A DNA stretch of 41,897 nt from Rhizaria sp. SCN 62-66. Its lineage: Eukaryota; Rhizaria, unplaced. How positions within the stretch are numbered: the first letter of the stretch is position 1; each line of letters opens with the position of its first letter. Location of the stretch: assembly GCA_001724265.1 (NCBI GenBank), contig MEDY01000271.1:1-41897 (forward strand), given 5' to 3'. The notes beneath the pieces are model-generated. The model saw nothing but the letters and a program-made list of their open reading frames with translations. It searched no databases and had not been told where the DNA came from. Shown one piece after another: positions 8,901 through 18,268 of this stretch. The position numbers were made by a program, and so were the translations under genes.

Positions 8901-11900
8901 TCGAGTGGCTGCGGCGTCTTAAGACTACACCGCACCCGCTGCTGCGTCTTGCGCGGCCCAAGCCCGGCACAGCGGGTGCGCACCCAGTGACGACGGAGCA
9001 GTTCGCGATCTACGCGCCCTTCGCGGACCCCGCGGTCGTTGCGCGCGCTGCAGCCGCAGTCACGCACACGGCCACTGGCGGCCCCTCTGCGACCGTTATC
9101 CCGTTGGACCCCGTCGCCAGCAAGTTTGCGCCCATCACGCCGCACACGCCCTTCGCGCGCTTTGCCCCCGACGACGCGCTGGTCCCCGCGGCCGCGATTG
9201 TCGAGGCGGACCTTGCGCAGCGGCTGCGCAGCGACGTGGAACGTTACGGCGCGCACCGCCGCGGGTACAAGCCCGGCGCGCCGCTGCTGCGCGCGCCCGA
9301 CCCCGCCGAGCCGCTCGACGGCGCCGGCGCGGGCGCAGACCGGCTGGGCCACGGCGCGGCGCGCATCGCCGCGGCCTTTTTGGGCGACCCCTCTGCGCCG
9401 CCGCCGCGTCTCCTTACGGTTACCACGAACTCTCCCACGCCGCAGTCAGCGCGCGGCTACGGCCCGGGCCCGCGCGAACGCCGCGCGCGCTGCGACCTGC
9501 CCCAGTCCGCACGCACGTTCCGCCTCGTCGAGCGCATTGTCGCCAACACGCTGCGGCCCGGCGGCGCGGGCGGAGGCGCGACCGGCGGCTCAATCGCCAT
9601 TGCAGGCCCCGACGGCGCCAGCGTCAGCGCGTCCGCAGCCGTGGTAGCGTACGCGCGGCGCGCGGGCGCGTCTCGCTTTGACACCGCGACGGCGACGACG
9701 GCGTCGGCCGGCGGCGCGAGCGCGGGCGCGGCAGGCGCGGGCGGCCTCGGTGTTGCAGCGGGTGCGCGCGGCGTCGCGCTGGCAGTGAAGCGCACTGACC
9801 TCGGGCAGGGCCAGGAGCGCAGCGCGCGGCGTCGCGACGTTGCAGCTGCCGCTGCCGCTGCTCGCGCCGCTGCGGAGCCGTTGAAGCTTGCCATACTTCG
9901 CGGCGAGCTGGCGTCGACTGGCCGCTCGCATGCGGCAGAGGCGGCGGCGTGGCGCCACGAACGCGAGACGCCTGCAGAGGCGGTGCTGCTGCTACACCCT
10001 GAGCTCGTGCATGCCAGTAAAGCCGCAGTGGCGCGTGAGAATGCAGTAGCATTAACGGGCTTTGACGCCGCGCGTGCCGTGGCCGAGCCACTGACTGTTG
10101 AGGAGGAGGCGCTTTTGACTGACGCTCGCGCCGGCCTGGCGATGCTACCGCAACCTCCGTCACTTGTGGCGAATGCACCCGCCTCTACTGCAGCGGCGCT
10201 TCTGGTGACGTCCGACGGCGCACCAGTGCCGACGCATGAGGCCGCACTCGCAGCGCTGCTGACGCTGCTGCCGACGGTCGCTCTCACTTGCAGCGCGTGT
10301 GATGGCGAACTGCATAACGCCCTCTCTGCCGCGGAGATCCGCGCCGCGTCGGGTCGCAGCGGAGGCGCCCCAACCGGCCCCGGCGCGCCGCTGGGACTGC
10401 CGTCGCGGCTGTGCCACTGCGAGCGCATTGGCGCAGCGACCTTTCCGCCTGCCGCGGGTGCCACGACGCTCGTGCCGCCGCCTCTGGGGCCCGTGTCTGC
10501 GCGCGCGGCTGCCGCTGCCGGTGCAGGCGCTGTGGCGGCTGCCGCGGCTGAGGCAGCGTCGCGCCGGGCTGCGTTGGTTGAGATTGTCGCATCTGCGCGG
10601 GATGTTGGCCCGGTGCGCCGCTTTCACGTCGACTTGAACGCAGGCCCCAGCGACGACACCTCACGTGCGCTCGACCCGGACCGCAGTGTTATGGCGGCGA
10701 CAGCTGCAGCGGCGGCAGAGGCTGCGGCCGCGGCAGAGGACAGCTTTGCATGGGCCCAGGCGGGCGCGAGTAGAATGAAGGGTGGGTACAGTGCGTCCTT
10801 TTCTGGAGCAGCTGCTGCGCGTGCGCGATCGCTTGATTTGCTTCCGATTCCCGGTGTGCTTGCCGCAGATGCCGCACGTGCTGCGTCGTCTTCTGATGCG
10901 CGTCACAGTCAGAGATACGACTTGGAAGCGCCATCAGAGCTTCCCACCGCAGCTGGCTCACTCCGCGATCGGCACGACTTTCCTTCGCCATTGAGCGCGC
11001 GCGTCGCTGCTGGCGATTGCTCTGCTCGTGGGCGCCAATTGGCTCTGCGCGATCTGCGCTCACAGGGCCGCTTCGATCCTGTTCTGCGCGCGCAGACACA
11101 CGGCGCGATCAGCGAGGCCCGTGCAGTCGCTGCGGCAGCGATGCGGGCGGTGCGCGACCCGCTGCGCCACGCCGCAGCTGCTGCGCGCGCCGCTGCAGAC
11201 TCCGCGGCCGGCGGACCGCAGCGCCCGCCAACGCTAAACGCGAAGCATCTTGCCGCCAACGCCGTGGACACTGCTTGGTTGTCTGTTCTCACTGCGGCCG
11301 CGCGCGCACATGTGGTGACCTCGACGTTCGATCGCGTGGTGCGTGTGCGGCGCGAGCGCGAGGCGGCCGAGCTCTTGCAGCGGTGGGCTGCTCGAAGGTT
11401 GTTAGTGCGACGTGCGGTACGGATGATGCGCACAGCCTCATTGCTGGGCCGTATCTTCCGCACAAAGACGGCTGAGTTCAACGCATGGCTGGCGCAGGAG
11501 CGCGCACGCAAGGCAGCAGCAGCCGTGCTTGTTGGCTTCCTGAGTGAAGGGCCAGCGGTCAGGGCGCGCACACTGCGTCTGCAGTGCATGCGCGTCCTGG
11601 GCGCAGCGCGCCGCATCCAGCGCGCATGGCGTAGCTTCCGCCGCGCGCTACTGTGGCGCCGCGCTGTTGCGCTAGCTGTTGCGGCCGCTGGCTCAGGGGG
11701 CGTGCTCGAGGCTGACCTTGACCGTCCGCCTGGCGCCGTTATTCAATTCGAACCTGAACCTCCTGCTGCCCCTGTTATTCTCCCCACAAGCGTGCGCCCG
11801 CCGCGTCCTTTCGTTGTTGGCGCCGCCGCTGCCCCACTTGAGGCGCGCACACAGTCACCCAACAAGTCAACGCGCGCAGTTAGCTCTAGGACTGCAACTC

Positions 11901-14900
11901 TTAGCTCGACGCCGGCTGCTCCAGAGCCTCGCTCGACGCCCGAGTTTGCTTTCCCACCATTGGCATCGCTGCCACTTGACGACCCACTGCCATCGCCCGC
12001 GCCCACGGCGCCTCCGGTGCTATCTCGAGTTCTCTCTGCGACTGGGACGCCCGGCATGGCCTCACCGCTGCCCGCGCAGGTGACAGGGCTCTGCGGCGAA
12101 GAGCGTGCGTGGCGTTGGCGCCAGGCTCTTTCAGCACGTGCAGCGACGCTCACTGCAGTCGCTTTGGGGCAGTGGCGTTCCACGACAGTACTTGGGTCTG
12201 CTGCAGATATGGCCACGTGTGCACTTCGGGCCAGCAATATACGCCTCCGTCATGTCTCTTCCCCCATCACATCAAGTGCTGCAGAGAGCAATGCTTTGTG
12301 TGGAACGGAATGGTTTGCGCTTACGCCAGCGCCTCCAGTGCTCTTACTTTCCGGATCCGCGCAACAGCGCCGAGAGCGCAAGCGTGCGTCGAAGCTCTCG
12401 CAGCACGCGCGCGCGATCGCACGCCACGAGGACGCTGCTGCCGAAGCGCAGGCGCAAGAGGCCCGCGCGCGCCGTGTGCGTGCGCGGCGTCTGGTGTACT
12501 TGCGTCTGCTCGCTGCTGCCGCTGCCGACACTGTCCGCGAGACCGCTCATGTCGCCGCTGCCAATGCCGTCGCAGCGGATCGCGTGCGTAAGGTGCTTCG
12601 TGCGCGCCTTCCAGTGATGGCCTTGGCTGACACAGCAGACGTCGTGCACGGTGCTGCGCCGACAGTGGCTGCCGCACGCCGCGGATTCCGGTCCGCATTA
12701 AGGCCGCCGTCAAAGAAGGAAGGTCTATGGGCGCTGGCGCTTTTGCCCGCGCGTCACCACAGCCAACGCAGTAGTCACGGGGACAGCAGGGGCGGCAGCA
12801 GAGGCGACAGCCACGGCGACAGCCGTGACGACACGAGTCGCTCTGGCTCGAGCGCGTCGCTGCTGGGCGAGTGGGCGTTGGCCCCTCTGAGTGATAACAC
12901 GGAGGTACGGCTCAGTCACATCGACGGCGATGTCAATGGGGATGATGATGACGACGATTATGATGATTGCGTGCCTGATGCCGTAATTTGGGCACGCTGG
13001 CATTACGTCATGTACCCCTTACTTGCACTTGCAGTTGGCACTGCTACTTCCGTGTCAGCTACGACAGTCGTCACCGCCACAGTCTGCGCTAGGGAGCCTG
13101 CACGGCCTAGTTCACGCGACATCACGCCGATAACGCACGTGCTTGCTCTACCACCACCGCCTGCACCCGAGCCTGAGCCTGTGCCCGAAGGCTTTTTCGG
13201 CGCGCGCCAGCACATGTTTGCCATGCGCGACGCCGCGCTACGCGAAGCTGACGCGGCGGGATATACGCCTTACGGCACCTTCATGACCGATGTGCCACCC
13301 TGCGTCACAGCAGCGCCGGGATCGCCGCTGAGTCCGCGACGCGGCAGTCTTGTCTCCGGTCTGCAGTCGCCATGTCTTTTCCGCAGAGCGAGTTTGTCCG
13401 GACAACCCGCAGTGTCGGCGTTATCGTGGGTGCGCACTGCAATGACCAATGCGCCGCCACCGCGTGCAGTCGCGGTCGGAGCCGGCGCGCACGCTGCAGC
13501 TGCTGCAGCTGAGGTCGCCGCCGCTGAAGCCGCTGCTGAGGCTGCTCGTACTGCGGAGGAAGCTGCGAAAGCTGCGGAGGAGGAAGCGAAGGCCAAAGTG
13601 ATCCCCCTCACGGTCGCTCTCCCGTTACTGCTTGCGCTGCCGGCGCCCGTTCAGTGCGCATTGTCGCCTGCAGCCGCTGTGGCCGCCATGTCTGCGCTTC
13701 CGCCGCCGCCGCCCCCGCCCACGGCGCCCGCTGCGCCCTCGTATGCGGGTGCGCGCTCGGACAGACCCGCCTCGGCGCTTGCCCACGCAGCGCCCGTCGC
13801 CCCTGCCGCGGTGCCGGCGCTCTCGCGAAAAGCGCTGGCCGCCGTTGCCGCCGCTGCCGCCTCAGCAGCTGCCGCGAGCACTGCCGCATCGGCGGTAATG
13901 TTTTCTTTGGCTGCTACCGAGCGTGCTTTTCTGACAGCAGCGGACGCCGATATGTTATTGAGTGCTCCAGTCAGCCACATTGGCGCAGATGATGCAAGTC
14001 CTCTTCTTGTCGAGGAGGAACGCAATCAGGGTCTGAAATCACCTCACTCTCAGGTTGAGGCTCGATCGCTCCTCCTCCGCGCGCGCTTTACCGGCGCTAG
14101 TACCGCGCGTGAAAACAGCAACGGCGAGGTGTCTATATCAAGTCTAGCGGCATTCCTGCGTGCATTGATTGATATCCCCGCGCTTTATGTGGCTGCGACA
14201 CGCTTGACATCCGCAGAGGACACCATCAGTGGCAGTAATGGTCAGGATACGAACAAATGTGTCGTCATCGAGCAAGTTGATGCTGACACAGCCACTGTTG
14301 GCGACGCTGGTGCTCACACCGAGAGCAACTTATCTGGTGACCCGCTGTCTCCAGTTGCAAGCATGAGCACGGCCGCTGAGCTTATTGTGCCAGTCGCAGC
14401 TCAGTCTGATCATGATGGCGCAGATACCGTGGCGACACAAGTCGCAGTCGCCGAGGCAGAAAGGCAGGCAGTGTCTGCTTTGCCATATTTGCCAGATTTG
14501 CCACTATCATCGTTGACCCTTGCACTGCCGATTGATTCTCGCTCGTCTGTAAGCCCGATGCCATCCGAGACCGCGCTTTTGCCTCTCTTGCAGAGTCCAG
14601 TGCGCACTCTTCCCGGCACGCCGCCTGCGACGGCCTATGCCAGCCCAGTTTCCGCGCCACGCCCGCTCACTGCAAGCGAGAAAGCAAAGCTGGCTCCCGC
14701 TGCCCGCCGCGCCGCTGCTGAAGCCGCGCACCGCGCGCGCATTTCTGCGGTGACACGCGCCGTTGCAGCGGCTGCGCGACAGGCTGGTCTGTGGCGCTAT
14801 ATGCCCTCGCGAGACTTGCTCACAGTTGCATCGCTGCTTACTGTTAGCGCCGGTACTGCAGCGCCTGTCCCTGTCGTCACTGGCTCACCCATCTCACAGT

Positions 14901-15937
14901 CTCTGATGGCGCCCAATACGACTGTACACAACCCGTTGGTGCCTGTGTCTTCTGCTGCAGGCACTGTGGACCCACACTCGCTACCTGCGCCGCAGTTACG
15001 CGTCGGTCTGTGGCCGACTACAGCAGTGGTTGAGCTGGCCCGTGCCCGTGCATATTCGCTCTTTGCGGCATTTGTTACCACGGAGCAGGATGGCGGGGAC
15101 TGGGACCAGCTTGTGGACGCGACTGCGACTCCCGCTGAGAAGGCCGCGGAGGCCACCGCGCGAGCTGAAGCGACTGCTGCGGAGGCCAAGGCGCTTAAGG
15201 TGCAGCTGAAGCGCGAGATGATGGGCCGCCGCTCCGCTTTGAGAGACGCCGCGATGGCTGAACGACGAGCTGCGGCGCAAGAGGCTGCTGTTGAGGCCGC
15301 TAAGATTGCTGCCCAAGCATCCGCTGCGGCTAAGATTGCTACGGCTGTCGCGACGTCGGCGGATGGCGTTTTAACATGCGGAGGTGATCAATTGCAAACC
15401 CCAATGCCTGACCCGTCAAATGACAGCGATCTTAGCGCATGCGAAGACGGCGGTGCAGACGATGCGAACGCACATATCGCCCTTGGCGACAGCGTCACGG
15501 GAGGTCGTATCACTCCTGTTTCTCGGCCGTCGTCTCACAACAAACGCACGCGGCTCCGGCTGGGATGGCGCGCACGACCGGTGCGGCTGCTGCGCCGGCT
15601 GGCGCGTGAGGCGGCCGAAATGGGCGCTGCGCTGCGGAGACACAGTGAAATGTGCACCAGAGTTGCCACGGAAGCGTGTGAAGCTGCGGCCGCGACCGCC
15701 AGCGCCAGGGCAGTTGCGGTGGCTGCTGCTACGGCTTCGGAGTGCGCAGCGGAGCGGCGCATTGAGGCGCGCGTGCTGGCTGAGATTGATGCTGCATGGC
15801 TGCTGCTGCGCGGAGCTGTGCGCGGATTGCGCAGGCAGGCTAAAGAAGAAGCCGCTGCCGCGAGTGCGAAGACAAAGACAAGCGTTATGCAAGAGAGTGT
15901 TGAGGAAGGAGAAATTGATATTGCTCGAGTTGCGTAA
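5942..15937 (+). CDS. Giant Ala-rich protein (3331 aa) with IQ-like motifs
   Basis: A single uninterrupted frame from ATG 5942 to TAA 15935-15937. It starts and ends at the GC/AT composition steps and is far longer than any competing frame, so I take it as one exon. The N-terminal ~580 residues are Ala/Thr/Pro/Ser-rich, including an ATATR repeat near residue 200. A basic helical segment at about 1800-1905 contains a clear IQ-type motif, IQRAWRSFRR (I1892), and a weaker LLQRWAARR near 1811, suggesting calmodulin- or centrin-type EF-hand binding. A Ser/Gly/Asp/His repeat (~2277-2300) and an Asp run (~2334) follow. Ala/Glu-rich coiled-coil-like stretches lie at ~2519-2553 and ~3063-3140, a poly-Pro run near 2587, and a basic helical C-terminus at ~3200-3305. 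No enzymatic domain was recognised. IQ motifs with long coiled coils are common in cytoskeletal and basal-body proteins, so that is the best guess. Confidence 0.85.
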   Translation: MSAPGPGPASPAAFAPAPRSPSPDNRWALDPSAVLAAVSLSHCPTPPPLPVTPPHAATPPHEPVFAVDFAAALLAPGLDLNEPMQRATLAALQAAPEPFARPHAAHHRRAAELRHAARPSTARAASTRPVSSAGGSSDGARSNAYYANRATDASTKSRALPVPGSPARPTAPRSTVMRPAPPQGAPAAAGRPGTARAATATRAATATRAKVVPAAAAAAASETATETATATSTATPRNIVPRARPGTAHVMASSGGHGSTAAKSGVAPNLPKSAAAKGETTMTPPVAAAAMAAIYASAPAATATELSADPDAAPVTVNSAAVTADDDDVTTGNSKPNGTNDTAKAVPTTAAESDSCGIAAADNGAAVTVAATNTDGSAAAGSTHEQQPDALVGSEKRAETGPATGQVSESAAMEQPIASLSEQAQPETVNASDDTSTEESPDAKTITEANVFATANIAIDVTGASEQGPCATPPPDPCAGGAAASPAKPAALGRGPLQQLLEEVRDTQSAAVAENSTAAVGHGVTDANLNYISESIDSEDADKGPDAFSFTSIPHPSTAPPNHIPLPQPRSNSPLSARSPATTFGDVPPPVRPLSARLACARDYDAHPALQGSVFGSARPPPLAVAALAASRLSALAEHGGGGVAAAVAIGGAASLEDARAMLSPALSTHPAVPVFERADEGVPVLAAAHLGGLAGRLARGGGPGATRGFAVDGGGDDDGEGNNSFARGGSSMPRVNNNNLAHGDSLPVTAEGVPFVQLPSRKPRVPPASAASAHPLPSWLRARGAVSAGLLFPSNPNLGSGTALVSAHARAVAAAMRAFARAQGERGNAAVAWASTTGADDDGAHSEEAERAVRRDRLMRAVGRARSQSPRRGRPASAMTSVSSSALRGNITVRSHSAEPPLSRQRAVEAARQRIMAASGPPQAPGLFSHLKELSRTLLGLEQHAPSSYYGGSIFGGSSARHVSVAFTSVSPRPTPTDPLPVHNVLEWLRRLKTTPHPLLRLARPKPGTAGAHPVTTEQFAIYAPFADPAVVARAAAAVTHTATGGPSATVIPLDPVASKFAPITPHTPFARFAPDDALVPAAAIVEADLAQRLRSDVERYGAHRRGYKPGAPLLRAPDPAEPLDGAGAGADRLGHGAARIAAAFLGDPSAPPPRLLTVTTNSPTPQSARGYGPGPRERRARCDLPQSARTFRLVERIVANTLRPGGAGGGATGGSIAIAGPDGASVSASAAVVAYARRAGASRFDTATATTASAGGASAGAAGAGGLGVAAGARGVALAVKRTDLGQGQERSARRRDVAAAAAAARAAAEPLKLAILRGELASTGRSHAAEAAAWRHERETPAEAVLLLHPELVHASKAAVARENAVALTGFDAARAVAEPLTVEEEALLTDARAGLAMLPQPPSLVANAPASTAAALLVTSDGAPVPTHEAALAALLTLLPTVALTCSACDGELHNALSAAEIRAASGRSGGAPTGPGAPLGLPSRLCHCERIGAATFPPAAGATTLVPPPLGPVSARAAAAAGAGAVAAAAAEAASRRAALVEIVASARDVGPVRRFHVDLNAGPSDDTSRALDPDRSVMAATAAAAAEAAAAAEDSFAWAQAGASRMKGGYSASFSGAAAARARSLDLLPIPGVLAADAARAASSSDARHSQRYDLEAPSELPTAAGSLRDRHDFPSPLSARVAAGDCSARGRQLALRDLRSQGRFDPVLRAQTHGAISEARAVAAAAMRAVRDPLRHAAAAARAAADSAAGGPQRPPTLNAKHLAANAVDTAWLSVLTAAARAHVVTSTFDRVVRVRREREAAELLQRWAARRLLVRRAVRMMRTASLLGRIFRTKTAEFNAWLAQERARKAAAAVLVGFLSEGPAVRARTLRLQCMRVLGAARRIQRAWRSFRRALLWRRAVALAVAAAGSGGVLEADLDRPPGAVIQFEPEPPAAPVILPTSVRPPRPFVVGAAAAPLEARTQSPNKSTRAVSSRTATLSSTPAAPEPRSTPEFAFPPLASLPLDDPLPSPAPTAPPVLSRVLSATGTPGMASPLPAQVTGLCGEERAWRWRQALSARAATLTAVALGQWRSTTVLGSAADMATCALRASNIRLRHVSSPITSSAAESNALCGTEWFALTPAPPVLLLSGSAQQRRERKRASKLSQHARAIARHEDAAAEAQAQEARARRVRARRLVYLRLLAAAAADTVRETAHVAAANAVAADRVRKVLRARLPVMALADTADVVHGAAPTVAAARRGFRSALRPPSKKEGLWALALLPARHHSQRSSHGDSRGGSRGDSHGDSRDDTSRSGSSASLLGEWALAPLSDNTEVRLSHIDGDVNGDDDDDDYDDCVPDAVIWARWHYVMYPLLALAVGTATSVSATTVVTATVCAREPARPSSRDITPITHVLALPPPPAPEPEPVPEGFFGARQHMFAMRDAALREADAAGYTPYGTFMTDVPPCVTAAPGSPLSPRRGSLVSGLQSPCLFRRASLSGQPAVSALSWVRTAMTNAPPPRAVAVGAGAHAAAAAAEVAAAEAAAEAARTAEEAAKAAEEEAKAKVIPLTVALPLLLALPAPVQCALSPAAAVAAMSALPPPPPPPTAPAAPSYAGARSDRPASALAHAAPVAPAAVPALSRKALAAVAAAAASAAAASTAASAVMFSLAATERAFLTAADADMLLSAPVSHIGADDASPLLVEEERNQGLKSPHSQVEARSLLLRARFTGASTARENSNGEVSISSLAAFLRALIDIPALYVAATRLTSAEDTISGSNGQDTNKCVVIEQVDADTATVGDAGAHTESNLSGDPLSPVASMSTAAELIVPVAAQSDHDGADTVATQVAVAEAERQAVSALPYLPDLPLSSLTLALPIDSRSSVSPMPSETALLPLLQSPVRTLPGTPPATAYASPVSAPRPLTASEKAKLAPAARRAAAEAAHRARISAVTRAVAAAARQAGLWRYMPSRDLLTVASLLTVSAGTAAPVPVVTGSPISQSLMAPNTTVHNPLVPVSSAAGTVDPHSLPAPQLRVGLWPTTAVVELARARAYSLFAAFVTTEQDGGDWDQLVDATATPAEKAAEATARAEATAAEAKALKVQLKREMMGRRSALRDAAMAERRAAAQEAAVEAAKIAAQASAAAKIATAVATSADGVLTCGGDQLQTPMPDPSNDSDLSACEDGGADDANAHIALGDSVTGGRITPVSRPSSHNKRTRLRLGWRARPVRLLRRLAREAAEMGAALRRHSEMCTRVATEACEAAAATASARAVAVAAATASECAAERRIEARVLAEIDAAWLLLRGAVRGLRRQAKEEAAAASAKTKTSVMQESVEEGEIDIARVA

Positions 15938-16704
15938 GATATTTTAAACATGTTCTATAGCTGTTAATTAGTTGATTCTGATACAATAGTGATTCTTTGA
16001 TGTTCCAATTGTGCTTGTAACGGCTCGATGATGCATTTAGTTCAAGTTAACAGTATCTAAACTAAGGTCATATGCGCCGGGATTTACACAGATCTGTACA
16101 TTGACTTAGAATCAATCTTCAATAAGTTTAATTATTAATTTGATGCTGAAATAAGACCAGATGTGCTAGTCCTCATGGATATAATTATGTAAATGTACTT
16201 CTCTGTGGCGACTGTGAGTTCGATACTTGCCTCGACGACGTCGACTAAAGAGGTTTTCTTCGTTGTATAAATGTGGAAAATTCGACTGTGACATTGTATT
16301 CCCATCGATTGTGTGCATGTTAAAGTGCTGTATATTAATGGTATTCGTTATTCGTTTAGTCAATTCTGCTTACTGTGATGCATTCTACGTGTTGCAATCT
16401 GACGAAGGAAGAAGCCTACGTAAGGTGTGTTGCGAAGAAGAACTATGGGTATACATCATGGGGCATTCGTTTCTAACGAATGCAACATAGATGTACCCGT
16501 ACTGCACGCGATGTGTATTTCTTCATTGCCACAGCTTTACTGAAGCTATTCATGTAGCCTGCCTTCCACGTCTCTGAAAATCTTATTCTCGCACCTCAAC
16601 GAAAATCACCACTCCTGTCACATCTAACTCCACCTGGTCATCGCAACATCACATTCTACGCTCACAAGACGAACCCCGCTATTATCGACCTTTCGTTGCA
16701 GATC
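15938..16704. other. Intergenic region, AT-rich
   Basis: It holds the 3' end of the giant + gene and the promoter/5' leader of the secreted-protein gene. It contains a perfect 9-bp stem hairpin at 16463-16483. A short frame at 16227-16490 has no ATG start and random-looking composition. The last 15 bases before the ATG (CTTTCGTTGCAG then ATC) resemble a 3' splice site. Confidence 0.55.
16463..16483. repeat. Perfect 9-bp inverted repeat, 3-base loop
   Basis: GCATTCGTT, loop TCT, AACGAATGC. It is a perfect stem about 220 bp upstream of the secreted-protein start codon. No run of T follows it, so it does not look like a polymerase III or intrinsic terminator. Confidence 0.75.
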
Positions 16705-17633
16705 ATGCGTTTCCTTGTTTCGATCGGCCTTGTGCTCATCGCGGTGCTCGGCGCGTCCGCGCGCGTGCTGCACATGGACGACGATCCGTGCGCGGTCCAC
16801 CCCAACCTCCCGTGCATCCGCGTCCCTTCCTGCGACAAGGGCGACGAGAAGATCTCCGAGTTCTGGGAGAACACCGCGGCGGGCTTTGTCAAGCCGCTCA
16901 ACAGCACCGCTGGCGTGATCTGCCATGACGACGACGGTATCCAAATCACACTCGCGGCAGCGGGCACCGAGATGGGTTCCACTTCGACGCAGTGCATGGA
17001 CAACGTGTGGGAGCACGGTGCCGTGCTTGAGTCCTTCATTGCGCCCGTGTCGCACCCGAAGCTCAACCCCAAGTTCTACTGGGAGCTTGACGCGACGCCG
17101 AACAACGTGCTGTGGGCCGGGCTGATCGAGAACACCAAGATCGCCGGGCTCGACAACAACTGCCCCGTGTGCGAAAACGGCGCGGGCCACCTCGACTGCA
17201 CGGGCAAGGCCGAGTACAACCCGCCGATTCCGTCTGTAGCCACCAAGCTCGCCAAGGGCTGGGCTAACAAGCTCACCGTTCCGTGGGCCATGTTCCCCTG
17301 CGCCGTCCGCGCCACGCCCTACTTCCGCGCCAACTTCTACCGCTACGGTGCGTCTACTTCCACATAATTTGTCGTAGTCAGCTGTTCATAACTTGTTTTC
17401 TCTCGCTTATTCTCTTGATACTACCTGTGCTGCATTGTCTGCCTCTTTAAGTCTGAATATATCAACTTACTCACGCTATGTACTGATCATATCTCTTTGT
17501 CATGCTCTTGTTGTTGCCTACTCTAGCCTACCCCAACGGTCCTAAGGGCGGTTACGAGATCTCTGGCTGGTCGCCCACCCACTCTAAGACCTTCCACGAC
17601 CCCCGCCAGTTTGGTCTCCTCGTCCTTGTCTAA
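16705..17633 (+). CDS. Secreted CBM9-like carbohydrate-binding protein
   Basis: Two exons, 16705-17347 and 17527-17633, join in phase 1 to give 249 aa ending in TAA. The N-terminus is a typical signal peptide: MRF, a hydrophobic core to about residue 17, then ASA before R20. The mature part has nine Cys (29, 37, 43, 73, 97, 153, 156, 165, 199), suggesting disulfides, and a sequon at N66. The C-terminal third carries the CBM9-like signature: a VPW strand (192-194), YFRANFYR (206-213), an SGWSPT block (228-232), then FHDP and a terminal RQFGLLVL (241-248). The last block comes only from exon 2, which strongly supports the splice. CBM9-like domains bind polysaccharides or occur next to glycoside hydrolases. 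No catalytic domain is visible, so it may be a cell-wall or extracellular sugar-binding protein. The start is the only ATG near the signal peptide. Confidence 0.75.
17348..17526 (+). other. Spliceosomal intron (phase 1) in the secreted-protein gene
   Basis: Donor GTGCGTC follows TACG, and acceptor CCTACTCTAG sits in a T-rich tract. TACTGAT at 17481-17487 is a plausible branch site about 40 bases upstream. The intron is AT-rich relative to both exons. Removal restores the CBM9-like C-terminus, while reading through gives a quick stop after ASTST. Confidence 0.9.
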
Positions 17634-18268
17634 TTGTACTCATGATAAGCTGGTGTATATGCAGCAGAGTGTGACTTTCAATTCGCACAACAACGAAGAC
17701 GCACGTTAAGAATCGTGACGGCTCATCAGGTTGTTATGGTATCTACACTCCACGCTTCATTTAGTTTTCACTTTGTATTCGCAAGACGAAATATGACTTC
17801 TTCATTTCGCCTAAAGCGTTACGCATCAAGAGCTATGAATACAGTTGTGTTAATTTCGCTTCAAGTTATGGTATACGGATATAATTATTGTATTGCTACA
17901 GTTAGTATAAATATTAAATATTACAGCTTAAATAAGTGCATCATGACCTTAAATGTTTGCATCGTGACACCGAGTGGTCACGCCTTCTGTTCCGAGGCTA
18001 GGTAAAAAAGGAGCAAACATTGCATTGCCATGACAGCTCACATGACTCTGTACGGTGCGATCAATTAGAAACACAATACATGTTGAATAAATGAAATACA
18101 ATATCTTAAAAGTGAAATATGTGAAATGGTTAGAAATGGAAACTCACGCTGAGACTTCCACAGTGAAAGCGCGTTCCCATGTCGCCAGTATACACACGCA
18201 AACACGTGGCCACCTCTCGGTGTACTGCATTTCTATACAGCGTACTCCCCGGTGGTCAAGTGCATATC
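17634..18268. other. Convergent 3' intergenic region
   Basis: It lies between the secreted-protein gene (+) and the giant minus-strand gene, so it should contain two 3' UTRs and polyadenylation signals. It is AT-rich throughout. An AATAAA occurs at 18086-18091 (+), about 450 bases past the upstream gene's stop and too far to assign. The one 96-codon frame here begins with GTG and is not credible as a gene. Confidence 0.55.

Noticed and set aside
9457-10464. Minus-strand frames opposite the giant plus-strand gene
   Set aside because: Same mirror effect of GC-rich Ala coding. They end at arbitrary points inside the larger ORF.
16227-16490. 87-codon plus-strand frame before the secreted-protein gene
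   Set aside because: It starts with TTG, has AT-rich random-looking composition and no recognisable domain.
17715-18005. 96-codon frame in the convergent region after the secreted-protein gene
   Set aside because: GTG start, no domain, and composition typical of intergenic DNA.
15938-18091. TGTAA or AATAAA as a shared polyadenylation signal
   Set aside because: TGTAA follows the giant + gene and ALG1 closely but is absent after other genes. AATAAA occurs only far from the stops. No consistent signal could be supported.
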